Of a stretch of 45,800 bases of DNA, positions 18,264-27,151 are shown one piece after another. Every line of letters starts with the position of its first letter. Position 1 is the stretch's first letter. Under the pieces are notes generated by a model, which ran no database searches, was not told the DNA's origin, and saw nothing but the letters and a program-made list of their open reading frames with translations. This stretch comes from Nitrospira lenta (lineage in GTDB: Bacteria > Nitrospirota > Nitrospiria > Nitrospirales > Nitrospiraceae), in contig CAMBDY010000017.1 in NCBI GenBank assembly GCA_945865525.1, forward strand, positions 1-45,800, in the 5' to 3' direction. A program made the position numbers and the translations under genes.

Positions 18264-18510
18264 GCGCTTTTTTTATCGCTCGACGCAGCTCCCTTTCTGT
18301 CATTTTCTCTGAACAATACTCGATTTCATCAAGCAGGACGACGGGAACCTTTGATCCGTAGCGTTCTGCTAGGGCCGGATCTCCCTCAATTCTCACCTTG
18401 CTCGTGGTGATGTTCATTTCGGACTGGAGATGGGTTGCCATCTGGTAGATGACATCGCAGAGATGGCACTCATCGCGGGTCAGGATGGTGATATGAACGG
18501 GCAGGCTCAT
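18202..18510 (-). CDS. Glutaredoxin-like protein (DUF836 type)
   Basis: A 102-residue thioredoxin-fold protein. It begins MSLPVHITILTRDECHLCDV with a CxxC redox pair at Cys15/Cys18 and has the cis-Pro segment SKVPVVLLDE, as in small glutaredoxin-like DUF836 proteins. An upstream ATG at 18558 is in frame but lies outside the similarity. The last 20 codons are the antisense of the 3' end of the RNase P RNA gene, so the two genes converge and overlap by about 60 nt. A thiol-redox role is inferred from the fold only. Confidence 0.82.
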   Translation of the reverse strand: MSLPVHITILTRDECHLCDVIYQMATHLQSEMNITTSKVRIEGDPALAERYGSKVPVVLLDEIEYCSEKMTERELRRAIKKARWRRPISRILSRLGYDPTRG

Positions 18511-18612
18511 ATTGTTGCGACTCAGGCTAACGGATGAGGATGAAAGGAAGGATATCATGCGACGAGTGAGACTGTCAGGAGGCCCCCCCCCTTCCTAAAG
18601 CCCGTGGCACTA

Positions 18613-18642
18613 TTGACGCGGTGAAATAGGTGATGATAGGAT
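18613..18642 (+). promoter_or_regulatory. Promoter-like element for ilvB operon
   Basis: TTGACG (18613-18618), an 18-nt spacer, then TAGGAT (18637-18642) preceded by TG (extended -10). Transcription would begin near 18649, giving a leader of about 113 nt before ilvB. Confidence 0.5.
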
Positions 18643-18665
18643 TATGCGACTTTATCCCTGATTTT

Positions 18666-18679
18666 TCAGAACGTTCTGA
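18666..18679 (+). promoter_or_regulatory. Perfect 14-bp palindrome, possible operator for ilvB
   Basis: TCAGAACGTTCTGA is a perfect palindrome about 17 nt after the predicted start site of the ilvB operon. Position and symmetry suit binding of a dimeric repressor, but no regulator is encoded nearby. Confidence 0.35.
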
Positions 18680-18762
18680 GCTGTCAAGGGGTTCACGTCT
18701 GGCCTATTATTGTGTCGATCCCTCCGCTTGGTTTTTACCGCGGAATGGATGGAGGTTCTGTT

Positions 18763-20538
18763 ATGAAGCTCACAGGTGCTGAAATCCTCATCGAATGCCT
18801 CAAGCGGGAGGGCGTGAAGACGATTTTCGCGCTTCCTGGTGGTGTCGTTTTAAAGATTTTTGACATGCTGCACCAGCAGAAGGACATTGAAGTCGTCCTG
18901 ACGCGCCATGAACAGGGCGCCGGCCATATGGCAGAAGGCTATGCCAAGGCGACTGGGAAAGCTGGAGTCTGCTTGGTGACTTCAGGCCCCGGCATGACGA
19001 ACGTGATCACCGCGCTGGCTGATGCCTATATGGATTCCGTGCCGCTGGTTTGTTTTAGCGGACAAGTCCCTACCAGCTTGATCGGGAATGATGCGTTCCA
19101 AGAGGCGGATAATATCGGTTTGAGTCGCCCCTGTACCAAATACAACTTTCTCGTAAAAGATGTAGCGGACTTGGCGACGACCATCAAGGAGGCCTTCTAC
19201 ATTGCGACGACGGGGCGTCCCGGTCCGGTGCTAGTGGACATTCCGAAAGATGTCTCCATGGACAAGGCCGAATTTACCTATCCAAGCTCCGTCTCCATCC
19301 GCAGCTACAATCCTGTGTATGAAGGCAATAAGTGGCAGATTAAGCAAGCGGCTGAGGCCATGATGAAGGCGAAGAAGCCGGTGCTGTATGTTGGTGGGGG
19401 GGCCATCTTTTCCGGTGCCTCGCAAGAATTGATGGAGTTGGCCGAACTGACCCATATGCCGGTCGATATGACGTTGATGGGGTTGGGGGCCTTTCCGGGT
19501 GAACATCCCCAGTCCATGGGCATGCTGGGCATGCATGGCACCTATTGGGCCAACATGGCCATGCATTATTCAGATCTAGTCGTGGCGATTGGGGCACGGT
19601 TTGACGATCGCGTGACCGGCAAGGTTTCCGAATTTTGCCCGCATGCCAAGGTAATCCACATTGACATTGATCCGACATCGATCAGGAAGAATGTCAATGT
19701 CGACATTCCTATCGTCGGCGACTGTAAAACGGTGCTGCGCGAGTTGATTCAGATTCTTCGGGCCACCGTGAACGGTGATCAGCGGGAGTTACGCAAGCCC
19801 TGGTGGAACCAGATTCTTGAATGGCAGCAAGCGAATCCGCTCGCCTATCAACAGGCAGTAGATGGGCCTATTAAGCCGCAGCATGTCATCAAGCGGCTCT
19901 ATGAACTGACTAAAGATATGGACCCGATCGTGTCGACGGACGTCGGACAGCACCAGATGTGGGCTGCCCAGTATTTTAAGTTTGCAAAACCTAATCGCTG
20001 GTTAACATCAGGCGGGCTGGGGACGATGGGGTTCGGATTCCCTGCCGCTATGGGGGCGCAAGCGGCTTTTCCAGGTCGGCTGGTTCTTTGTATTGCCGGT
20101 GACGGCAGTATCCAGATGAATATGCAGGAAATGGCAACGGCGGTGGTGCATAAATTACCGGTCAAGATCATTGTGCTCAATAACCGATTCCACGGGATGG
20201 TGCGGCAGTGGCAGGATCTCTTCTACGAAGGGCGCTATGCTTCAAGCGATCTGGAAACGACGCCGGACTTTGTGAAGCTGGCCGAGGCGTATGGCGCGGT
20301 CGGGCTCCGAGCTAGCAAGCCGTCGGAGATGGATGCAGTTCTCAGAGAAGCCATTGCGGTGAACCGACCGGTGATTGTTGATGTGCCAACCGATCGGTAC
20401 GAAAACGTCTATCCGATGATTCCTGCCGGCGGCAGCAACCATGAGATGATTTTGGAAGATCCACCGCATTTAAAAACGAAACAGGCTGGATCGGGGCAGG
20501 TGACTCCGAAGGATTTAGATACGATTCTGACGGCCTAA
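18763..20538 (+). CDS. ilvB: Acetolactate synthase large (catalytic) subunit
   Basis: ThDP- and FAD-dependent enzyme that makes acetolactate or acetohydroxybutyrate, the first common step of valine, leucine and isoleucine synthesis. The 591 residues include the catalytic Glu50 in TRHEQGAGHMAEGYA, and the ThDP-binding motif AGDGSIQMNMQEMATA...NN near residues 447-475. The ATG at 18763 has GGAGG seven nt upstream; an upstream in-frame GTG at 18712 lies in the leader. It heads ilvB-ilvN-ilvC, with ilvN 22 nt downstream. Confidence 0.98.
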   Translation: MKLTGAEILIECLKREGVKTIFALPGGVVLKIFDMLHQQKDIEVVLTRHEQGAGHMAEGYAKATGKAGVCLVTSGPGMTNVITALADAYMDSVPLVCFSGQVPTSLIGNDAFQEADNIGLSRPCTKYNFLVKDVADLATTIKEAFYIATTGRPGPVLVDIPKDVSMDKAEFTYPSSVSIRSYNPVYEGNKWQIKQAAEAMMKAKKPVLYVGGGAIFSGASQELMELAELTHMPVDMTLMGLGAFPGEHPQSMGMLGMHGTYWANMAMHYSDLVVAIGARFDDRVTGKVSEFCPHAKVIHIDIDPTSIRKNVNVDIPIVGDCKTVLRELIQILRATVNGDQRELRKPWWNQILEWQQANPLAYQQAVDGPIKPQHVIKRLYELTKDMDPIVSTDVGQHQMWAAQYFKFAKPNRWLTSGGLGTMGFGFPAAMGAQAAFPGRLVLCIAGDGSIQMNMQEMATAVVHKLPVKIIVLNNRFHGMVRQWQDLFYEGRYASSDLETTPDFVKLAEAYGAVGLRASKPSEMDAVLREAIAVNRPVIVDVPTDRYENVYPMIPAGGSNHEMILEDPPHLKTKQAGSGQVTPKDLDTILTA

Positions 20539-20560
20539 CTTTCGGTGGCAGGAGTACAGA

Positions 20561-21085
20561 ATGGGCATGGAACATATTATTTCGGTGACCGTCGAGAATA
20601 AATTCGGGTCCCTGTCTCGCGTCGCCGGTCTGTTTAGCGGCCGCGGATTCAACATTGAAAGTCTTTCAGTGGCGCCAACGCTGGATCCCTCAATGTCACA
20701 GATGACTATCGTCACGTCCGGAGACGAGCGGATCATCGAACAAATCGTGAAGCAGCTCAATAAGCTGATCGATGTTATCAAGGTTGTGGATTTGAATGAG
20801 AGTGATTTTGTCTCGCGAGAGACCGCGCTCATCAAGGTGCATACCAGGCCGGAAGATCGCGCGGAAACGCTGCGGATTGCCGATATTTTTCGGGCCAATA
20901 TCATCGACTCCACGCCGGCGACCTATACCATTGAGGTGACTGGTGCCCCTCGTAAGATCGAAGCGATCATCAACCTGCTGCAGCCCCTTGGCATCAAAGA
21001 ACTCACACGGACCGGACGTGTTGCGGTCGCCCGCGAATCGATTCGTGCGGCGAGCGTGCTGGCGAAAAAGGTTGTCCGCGAGTAG
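20561..21085 (+). CDS. ilvN: Acetolactate synthase small (regulatory) subunit
   Basis: Regulatory partner of IlvB that confers valine feedback inhibition and raises activity. The 174 residues contain an N-terminal ACT domain (about 4-75: HIISVTVENKFGSLSRVAGLFSGRGFNIESL) and the C-terminal ALS regulatory domain (about 83-158). GGAG six nt before the ATG gives a well-placed ribosome binding site. Order and spacing show coexpression with ilvB and ilvC. Confidence 0.97.
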   Translation: MGMEHIISVTVENKFGSLSRVAGLFSGRGFNIESLSVAPTLDPSMSQMTIVTSGDERIIEQIVKQLNKLIDVIKVVDLNESDFVSRETALIKVHTRPEDRAETLRIADIFRANIIDSTPATYTIEVTGAPRKIEAIINLLQPLGIKELTRTGRVAVARESIRAASVLAKKVVRE

Positions 21086-21145
21086 GCGTCATTTCGGATG
21101 CCACGCCCCATCGGTTTCTTGACAAGGCCATTACCCAAGGAGTGA

Positions 21146-22162
<1,017 letters not shown>

Positions 22163-22176
22163 AAAACGAGGTTTCT

Positions 22177-22827
22177 GTGGCAGATCGTGCCGTCGGCATC
22201 CCGTTTGCCAAAGAAGGAATTCCCTTCATTGGGGCTGCAGTCGGCCTGACACTGCTTGCAGGATCGCTGGGTGGGATGATTGCGGCGATCGGCGGAGCTC
22301 TCCTGACGCTCTTTGTCGCTTGGTTTTTTCGCAATCCCACTCGAGTGGTGCCGCAAGGGCCTGGTCTCATCGTGGCACCGGGCGACGGGAAAGTTATCGC
22401 CATCGAAGAAGAGTTTGAGCCGCGATTCATAAAGGATCACAGCATTCGCGTCACGATATTTCTGAACGTATTCGATGTGCATATCAATCGGATCCCCTGT
22501 GAAGGGGTTGTCGAGGATGTGCAGTATCAGTCGGGATTGTTTCTCGTCGCCAGCAGGCCTGATGCGACGTTGCGGAATGAGCAAAATGCCTTGATGCTCA
22601 GGACGGTGCAGGGGGCGAAGGTGCTCTGTGTGCAGGTGGCAGGATTGATTGCCAGACGGATTGTTTGCTGGATCTCGCCGGGTGCCCGGGCAATCTGCGG
22701 TGAACGATACGGGCTGATTCGATTCGGGTCGCGGATGGATACGTTTCTGCCGATCGGGACGGCGATTAGAGTGGCTGTCGGCGATCGGGTGAAGGGTGGA
22801 GAGACCATCTTAGGAGAGCTGCGATGA
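22177..22827 (+). CDS. psd: Phosphatidylserine decarboxylase proenzyme
   Basis: Pyruvoyl-dependent decarboxylase converting phosphatidylserine to phosphatidylethanolamine at the membrane. The 216 residues match the short PSD-A form. The membrane-anchoring hydrophobic stretch is at about 14-50, followed by FFRNPTRVVPQGPGLIVAPGDGKV. The self-cleavage site is Gly184-Ser185 in IRFGSRMD, near the C-terminus, where the serine becomes the pyruvoyl group. It starts at a GTG with GAGG five nt upstream and overlaps pssA by 4 nt, so both steps of PE synthesis are cotranslated. Confidence 0.95.
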   Translation: MADRAVGIPFAKEGIPFIGAAVGLTLLAGSLGGMIAAIGGALLTLFVAWFFRNPTRVVPQGPGLIVAPGDGKVIAIEEEFEPRFIKDHSIRVTIFLNVFDVHINRIPCEGVVEDVQYQSGLFLVASRPDATLRNEQNALMLRTVQGAKVLCVQVAGLIARRIVCWISPGARAICGERYGLIRFGSRMDTFLPIGTAIRVAVGDRVKGGETILGELR

Positions 22828-23630
22828 AAACTACTGAACTGCGTCAATCGTTTGGGCGAGATGGCCGGCGGCGTAAAGCCGCCATGCATCTCATTCCGAA
22901 TCTGTTCACGACAGGGAACCTCTTCTGCGGCGTCTTTGCGATCTTGTCCGTTTTTAATGGGAATTACCTGATCGCCGCCATCGCCATCCTGGTGGCGATG
23001 ATCTTCGATGTGCTGGACGGAAAGTCGGCGCGGTTGACGCATAGTACTAGCCATTTTGGTTTTGAGTATGACTCGCTGTCCGATATGGTGTCCTTCGGGG
23101 TAGCTCCCGGCCTTTTACTTTACTCCTGGGCACTGAGCGGACAGGGGACGTTTGGTATTGCTGTGATGTTTGCCTATGTCGCGATGGGGGCAGTGCGGTT
23201 GGCCCGATTCAATTCAACGGCGGCTGTGACGGACGGCAAGTACTTCACCGGTTTGGCGATTCCTGCTGCGGCAGGGATTGTGGCCTCACTCGTAGTACTC
23301 GATCATTACAGCATGAAGATTGCGGTAGATGTGAAGCCTATTCTCGTTCTCGTGATGACGTTGGCTCTGTCGTTCTTGATGGTCAGTACCATTAAGTATC
23401 GAAGCTTCAAAGATATGAAGTTCAGTGGCAGTCGACACATTACTTATCTGGTGTGGGGGATTTTAGTTGTCATGCTCGTGGCCGCCTGGCCCCAGGTAAT
23501 GTTGTTTGTCATTTTTGTCGGTTATGCTTTACTCGGTCCGGCAGAACGGCTTGTTGGGTTATTGCCCAAGATCGAAAGGAAACCGTCGCCGAGCAAGATT
23601 GAGCAGTCTGTGTCCGGATCGAAGCCCTAG
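22824..23630 (+). CDS. pssA: CDP-diacylglycerol-serine O-phosphatidyltransferase
   Basis: Integral membrane enzyme making phosphatidylserine, substrate of the upstream decarboxylase. The 268 residues include the CDP-alcohol phosphotransferase signature: DVLDGKSAR, then G and the two aspartates of EYDSLSD (about residues 58-85). Several hydrophobic segments follow. It is the subtype-II (Bacillus-like) enzyme, not the E. coli peripheral form. The T-box leader starts only a few nt after its stop codon. Confidence 0.95.
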   Translation: MKTTELRQSFGRDGRRRKAAMHLIPNLFTTGNLFCGVFAILSVFNGNYLIAAIAILVAMIFDVLDGKSARLTHSTSHFGFEYDSLSDMVSFGVAPGLLLYSWALSGQGTFGIAVMFAYVAMGAVRLARFNSTAAVTDGKYFTGLAIPAAAGIVASLVVLDHYSMKIAVDVKPILVLVMTLALSFLMVSTIKYRSFKDMKFSGSRHITYLVWGILVVMLVAAWPQVMLFVIFVGYALLGPAERLVGLLPKIERKPSPSKIEQSVSGSKP

Positions 23631-23635
23631 AAGGC

Positions 23636-23890
23636 TGTGACGAGGAATAGTAGGCAATGTGCATAGAAAACGAGAGAGCTGGTGGGTGGTGTAAACCAGC
23701 CTGTGCGATGCCGAACTCGCCTCTGAGCCAGAATCCGTGAAGCCCAAGCAATGGATTCCGTCTCGCCCCCGTAACAAGGCGGAATGAAGGGTTGTGGGCA
23801 ACGCCACGTTGTTCATAGCTGAATCAGGGTGGTACCACGGAGCTTCTCGAGCCTCCGTCCCTGGGTGCGGGGATGGAGGTTTTTTTATTT
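23636..23890 (+). promoter_or_regulatory. T-box riboswitch, leucine-specific, controlling leuA
   Basis: tRNA-sensing leader. Stem I has AGTA (23649-23652) opposite the specifier loop GAACTC, with codon CTC (Leu) at 23716-23718; arms GAGG/CCTC and GGCA/TGCC close below and above the loop; the apical part has AGAGAGCTGG and GGTGGTGTAAACC. The antiterminator has AGGG (23826-23829), the 7-nt bulge TGGTACC (23830-23836), and stem ACGGAG/CTCCGT closed by CCCT. The bulge TGGT pairs with ACCA, fitting the A73 of tRNA-Leu. The competing terminator follows. Uncharged tRNA-Leu should stabilise the antiterminator and switch leuA on. Confidence 0.96.
23852..23887 (+). terminator. T-box attenuator terminator
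   Basis: CCTCCGTCCC (23852-23861) pairs with GGGATGGAGG (23870-23879), ten pairs with one G-T, followed by eight T. Its left arm includes the CTCCGT and CCCT used by the antiterminator, so the two structures exclude each other. Confidence 0.95.
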
Positions 23891-24015
23891 GAGATTATTG
23901 AAAATGCTTTCCTGCAGCTTTCTCGGTCGCGTGTCTCCCTGCGATGTACCCTACGGGTACGCCGCAGTCGTCTCGCTTCCTACGGCCTTGGAGGAAAAGC
24001 CTTTTGAGTAATCTC
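23891..24015 (-). repeat. Dispersed fold-back (MITE-like) repeat, copy 2
   Basis: About 125 bp, inverted relative to the copy at 8686-8803. Its ends form an imperfect inverted repeat: GAGATTATTGAAAATGC on the left against GCCTTTTGAGTAATCTC on the right. The centre has GTACCC-TAC-GGGTAC (23946-23960). It begins right after the terminator T-run and ends 22 nt before the leuA ATG. No ORF of its own. It may be transcribed as part of the leuA leader. Confidence 0.78.
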
Positions 24016-24037
24016 ACAGGATCAGAGAGGTGAAACT

Positions 24038-25585
24038 ATGACTAGGATGATCAAAATTTTCGATACGACCCTACGCGATGGTGAGCAATCGCCTGGCGCG
24101 AGCATGAATGTAGAAGAGAAGATCATGGTGGCGAAGCAGCTGGCTCGTTTGGGTGTCGATATTATCGAAGCGGGGTTTGCCTATAGTTCGCCAGGAGATT
24201 TTGAAGCAGTCCACCGGATCGCACAGGAGGTCGAGGGGCCGACGATTTGTAGTTTGGCACGGGCGAGGCCTGAGGATATCGATCGAGCTTGGGAGGCCTT
24301 AAAGGGGGCGCCGAAGGTTCGTATTCATACGTTTCTCTCAACCTCAGACATCCACTTGAAACATCAGTTCAGAATGACGCGCGATGAGGCGAAGCGGCGC
24401 GCGGTTGAGATGGTGCAGCGGGCGCGGAGCTATGTGGACGATGTGGAGTTCTCACCGATGGATGCTAGCCGTTCCGATCCCGCCTACCTCTATGAAGTGA
24501 TTGAGGCGGTGATTGCTGCCGGAGCTGGGACGATCAATATTCCCGATACGGTCGGCTATGCGGTGCCACAGGAATTCAGCAAGCTCATTCTCGGTATTCG
24601 CGAGCAGGTGCCGAATAGTTCACAGGCGGTGATTTCCGTCCATTGTCACAACGACCTTGGCCTCGCTGTGGGGAATAGCTTGGCGGCGGTGTTCGAAGGC
24701 GCAGGCCAGGTCGAGTGCACAATTAATGGTATCGGCGAGCGAGCTGGGAATACGGCACTAGAAGAAATCGTCATGGGTCTTCGTACCAGGAAAGATTTCT
24801 ATCAAGCCGATACGAAGATTCATACTGAAGAGATTGCAAAGACTAGCCGGTTGGTCAGTAAGATCACCGGTATGGTGGTGCAGCCGAACAAAGCGATTGT
24901 CGGAGCGAACGCCTTCGCCCATACCTCCGGCATTCACCAGGACGGGTTGTTGAAAGACAAGACGACCTATGAAATCATGAAGCCGGAGACAGTCGGGCTG
25001 ATCGAGAGCAAGATGGTCATGGGGAAGCTCTCGGGACGGCACGCGTTTCGGCAGAGGCTGGTAGAGTTGGGCTATACCCTCTCGGACGAAGAGGTCAATC
25101 GTGCGTTCGAGCGGTTCAAGAAGTTGGCTGATCAAAAGAAAGAGATTTACGAAGAGGATCTCGAGGTGATTGTATCGGAAGAACTGGCTAAAATGGCCGA
25201 TCGGATCATCTTGAAGTCGTTCCATGTCACCAGCGGAACGGACCAGATGCCGACCGCCACGGTCGAGCTTGAGTTCGACGGACGCATGGTCACGCAGACA
25301 GGGACGGGCGATGGACCGGTGGATGCCATCTATCGGACGATTGCCACCATTATCCAGACGAAGAGCACGCTCCTCATGTATGCCGTGAAGGCGATCACAG
25401 GAGGCACCGATGCCCAGGGTGAAGTCTCAGTCCGGGTGCAAGAAGGCGGACGTACCGTGTCAGGACATGGGGCGGATACGGATATCATTATGGCTTCGGC
25501 GCGGGCGTATCTGAACGCACTGAACAAGCTGTCCTATTTGGCGGGAAAGCAGGCGCAGGGCGAACAGAAGGTGAACTTGATTTAG
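24038..25585 (+). CDS. leuA: 2-isopropylmalate synthase
   Basis: Commits 2-ketoisovalerate to leucine by condensation with acetyl-CoA. The 515 residues show the HMGL-like catalytic barrel with [14 protein letters not shown] (about residues 9-22), the metal-binding [32 protein letters not shown], and the C-terminal LeuA allosteric domain (about 370-505) that binds leucine. AGAGAGG five nt upstream fixes the ATG. Expression is expected to respond to leucyl-tRNA charging through the T-box and enzyme activity to leucine itself. Confidence 0.98.
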   Translation: MTRMIKIFDTTLRDGEQSPGASMNVEEKIMVAKQLARLGVDIIEAGFAYSSPGDFEAVHRIAQEVEGPTICSLARARPEDIDRAWEALKGAPKVRIHTFLSTSDIHLKHQFRMTRDEAKRRAVEMVQRARSYVDDVEFSPMDASRSDPAYLYEVIEAVIAAGAGTINIPDTVGYAVPQEFSKLILGIREQVPNSSQAVISVHCHNDLGLAVGNSLAAVFEGAGQVECTINGIGERAGNTALEEIVMGLRTRKDFYQADTKIHTEEIAKTSRLVSKITGMVVQPNKAIVGANAFAHTSGIHQDGLLKDKTTYEIMKPETVGLIESKMVMGKLSGRHAFRQRLVELGYTLSDEEVNRAFERFKKLADQKKEIYEEDLEVIVSEELAKMADRIILKSFHVTSGTDQMPTATVELEFDGRMVTQTGTGDGPVDAIYRTIATIIQTKSTLLMYAVKAITGGTDAQGEVSVRVQEGGRTVSGHGADTDIIMASARAYLNALNKLSYLAGKQAQGEQKVNLI

Positions 25586-25655
25586 CGAAAGTGGCCACGG
25601 TAGAGTCATCCGCTTAAGTCTGGGCGGGAACGTATTGTTGGCTGGGAGGCGCGTC

Positions 25656-26018
25656 GTGGTTCATGTCACCCTGGCAGATCGGCCGGAGTTTCTGGCCGGC
25701 GACCATACAGTCCTGCGCGAGCTGCTGCATCCGACCAAACAACCACTCGCGCTTGGCTATAGTCTGGCGCAGGGGACTTTGGCTCCCGGTGCTCGCTCGA
25801 AATGGCACAGGCTGACATCTTCAGAGGTCTATTACATTATTGCTGGGTCTGGACGATTGAGCGTAGACGACTCTGTCGTTTTGGTCGGACCTGGCTCCGT
25901 CATCTATGTGCCTCCCGGAGGCAAGCAGTCTCTGGAAAATAGCGGATCCACTACCATCGAGTTCCTGTGCCTGGTCGATCCTGCGTGGCGGCTGGAGGAT
26001 GAGGAAGTGCTGGAGTAG
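25656..26018 (+). CDS. Single-domain cupin protein
   Basis: A 120-residue beta-barrel protein of the cupin superfamily lying between leuA and leuB. The start GTG at 25656 follows GGGAGG by six nt; earlier TTG codons were not preferred. Cupin motif 1 is recognisable ([22 protein letters not shown]) and motif 2 as [14 protein letters not shown]. Motif 1 keeps one His and the Glu but lacks the second His, and motif 2 has K-Q where the metal-binding His is expected, so metal binding may be lost or altered. Function unknown; operon position suggests only coexpression with leucine genes. Confidence 0.82.
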   Translation: MVHVTLADRPEFLAGDHTVLRELLHPTKQPLALGYSLAQGTLAPGARSKWHRLTSSEVYYIIAGSGRLSVDDSVVLVGPGSVIYVPPGGKQSLENSGSTTIEFLCLVDPAWRLEDEEVLE

Positions 26019-26059
26019 AGGTCTGTGCGGTCATCATTTACAATGAGGGAGAGTGGTCT

Positions 26060-27133
26060 GTGAAGGCGAAGATTGCCGTACTAGCTGGTGATGGAGTGGG
26101 CCGGGAGATCGTGCCCGAAGCCGTGAAGGTGCTGAAGGCTGTCGCTGAGAACTTCCAGCACCAATTCGAGTTTGTCTCCGGTGATGTCGGCGGCCAGGCC
26201 CTCGACAAAGTGGGGGTGCCGCTTCCACAGGCGACCGTGACCCTCGCGAAAGAGAGCGATGCCGTGTTACTCGGCGCGGTCGGCGGTCCCAAGTGGGAGG
26301 GGCTGGAGTATAGCTTGCGCCCGGAGCGAGCGCTGCTGGGCTTGCGTGAGTATCTGGGCCTCTATGCGAATTTACGACCCGCGAAGTTATATCCTATGTT
26401 GGCCGATGCCTCCACGCTGAAACGCGAAGTGATTGAAGGTATCGATATCCTCGTCATTCGTGAGTTAACCGGTGGTATCTATTTCGGGAAACCCAAAGGG
26501 ATTGAGAAGCTGCCGAACGGCAGCGAGCGAGGGGTTAATACCGAAGTCTATACCACGGAAGAAATTCAACGCATTGCGAAAGTGGCTTTTGAGGCGGCCA
26601 GAAAGCGTCGGAAGAAGGTGACGTCAGTCGACAAGGCGAACGTGTTGGAATCGTCCGAGCTCTGGCGCCGCGTGGTCATCGATACCCACAAAGGCTATCA
26701 AGATGTGGAGTTGAGCCATATCTATGTTGACAATGCGGCGATGCAACTCGTGCGCAACCCGAAGCAGTTCGATGTGATGCTGTGCAACAATATATTCGGC
26801 GACATTCTGAGCGATGAGGCGGCGATGCTGACTGGCTCCATCGGCATGTTGCCGTCTGCCAGCATCGGGGCGCAGGTCGGACTGTTCGAGCCGATTCATG
26901 GCAGTGCGCCGGACATTGCCGGGAAGAATGTGGCGAATCCCATTGCGACGATTGCCTCGGCTGCTATGCTGCTGTCCTATGCGTTCAAGTTGGACAAGGA
27001 AGCAGAAGCCGTCGAGCAGGCCATCGTGAAAACTCTTGAGCTCGGTTATCGCACGAAAGATATTGCTAGCCCAGGGACTCGCCTCGTCGGCACAACGGAA
27101 ATGGGCGAGGCTATTCTGAGAAATTTGAACTAG
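26060..27133 (+). CDS. leuB: 3-isopropylmalate dehydrogenase
   Basis: NAD-dependent oxidative decarboxylase giving the leucine 2-keto acid precursor. The 357 residues begin at GTG ([25 protein letters not shown]). Present: substrate-binding [25 protein letters not shown], catalytic [10 protein letters not shown], and the NAD and metal segment [23 protein letters not shown] with [22 protein letters not shown] provides a ribosome binding site. leuC and leuD are not in the window. Confidence 0.98.
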   Translation: MKAKIAVLAGDGVGREIVPEAVKVLKAVAENFQHQFEFVSGDVGGQALDKVGVPLPQATVTLAKESDAVLLGAVGGPKWEGLEYSLRPERALLGLREYLGLYANLRPAKLYPMLADASTLKREVIEGIDILVIRELTGGIYFGKPKGIEKLPNGSERGVNTEVYTTEEIQRIAKVAFEAARKRRKKVTSVDKANVLESSELWRRVVIDTHKGYQDVELSHIYVDNAAMQLVRNPKQFDVMLCNNIFGDILSDEAAMLTGSIGMLPSASIGAQVGLFEPIHGSAPDIAGKNVANPIATIASAAMLLSYAFKLDKEAEAVEQAIVKTLELGYRTKDIASPGTRLVGTTEMGEAILRNLN

Positions 27134-27151
27134 CTAGGTTCGTTGAAACAG

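Noticed and set aside
18583-18591. Run of nine C upstream of ilvB, and G/C runs of 7-8 in several genes (DUF2203, hisIE, NHL, SpoIID)
   Set aside because: Could suggest phase variation, but the affected genes are housekeeping and in frame; more likely composition, or sites to check for assembly error.
18645-18662. Possible leader peptide MRLYP before ilvB
   Set aside because: Only one Leu, no ribosome binding site and no attenuator hairpin with T-run; not a classical leader-peptide attenuator.
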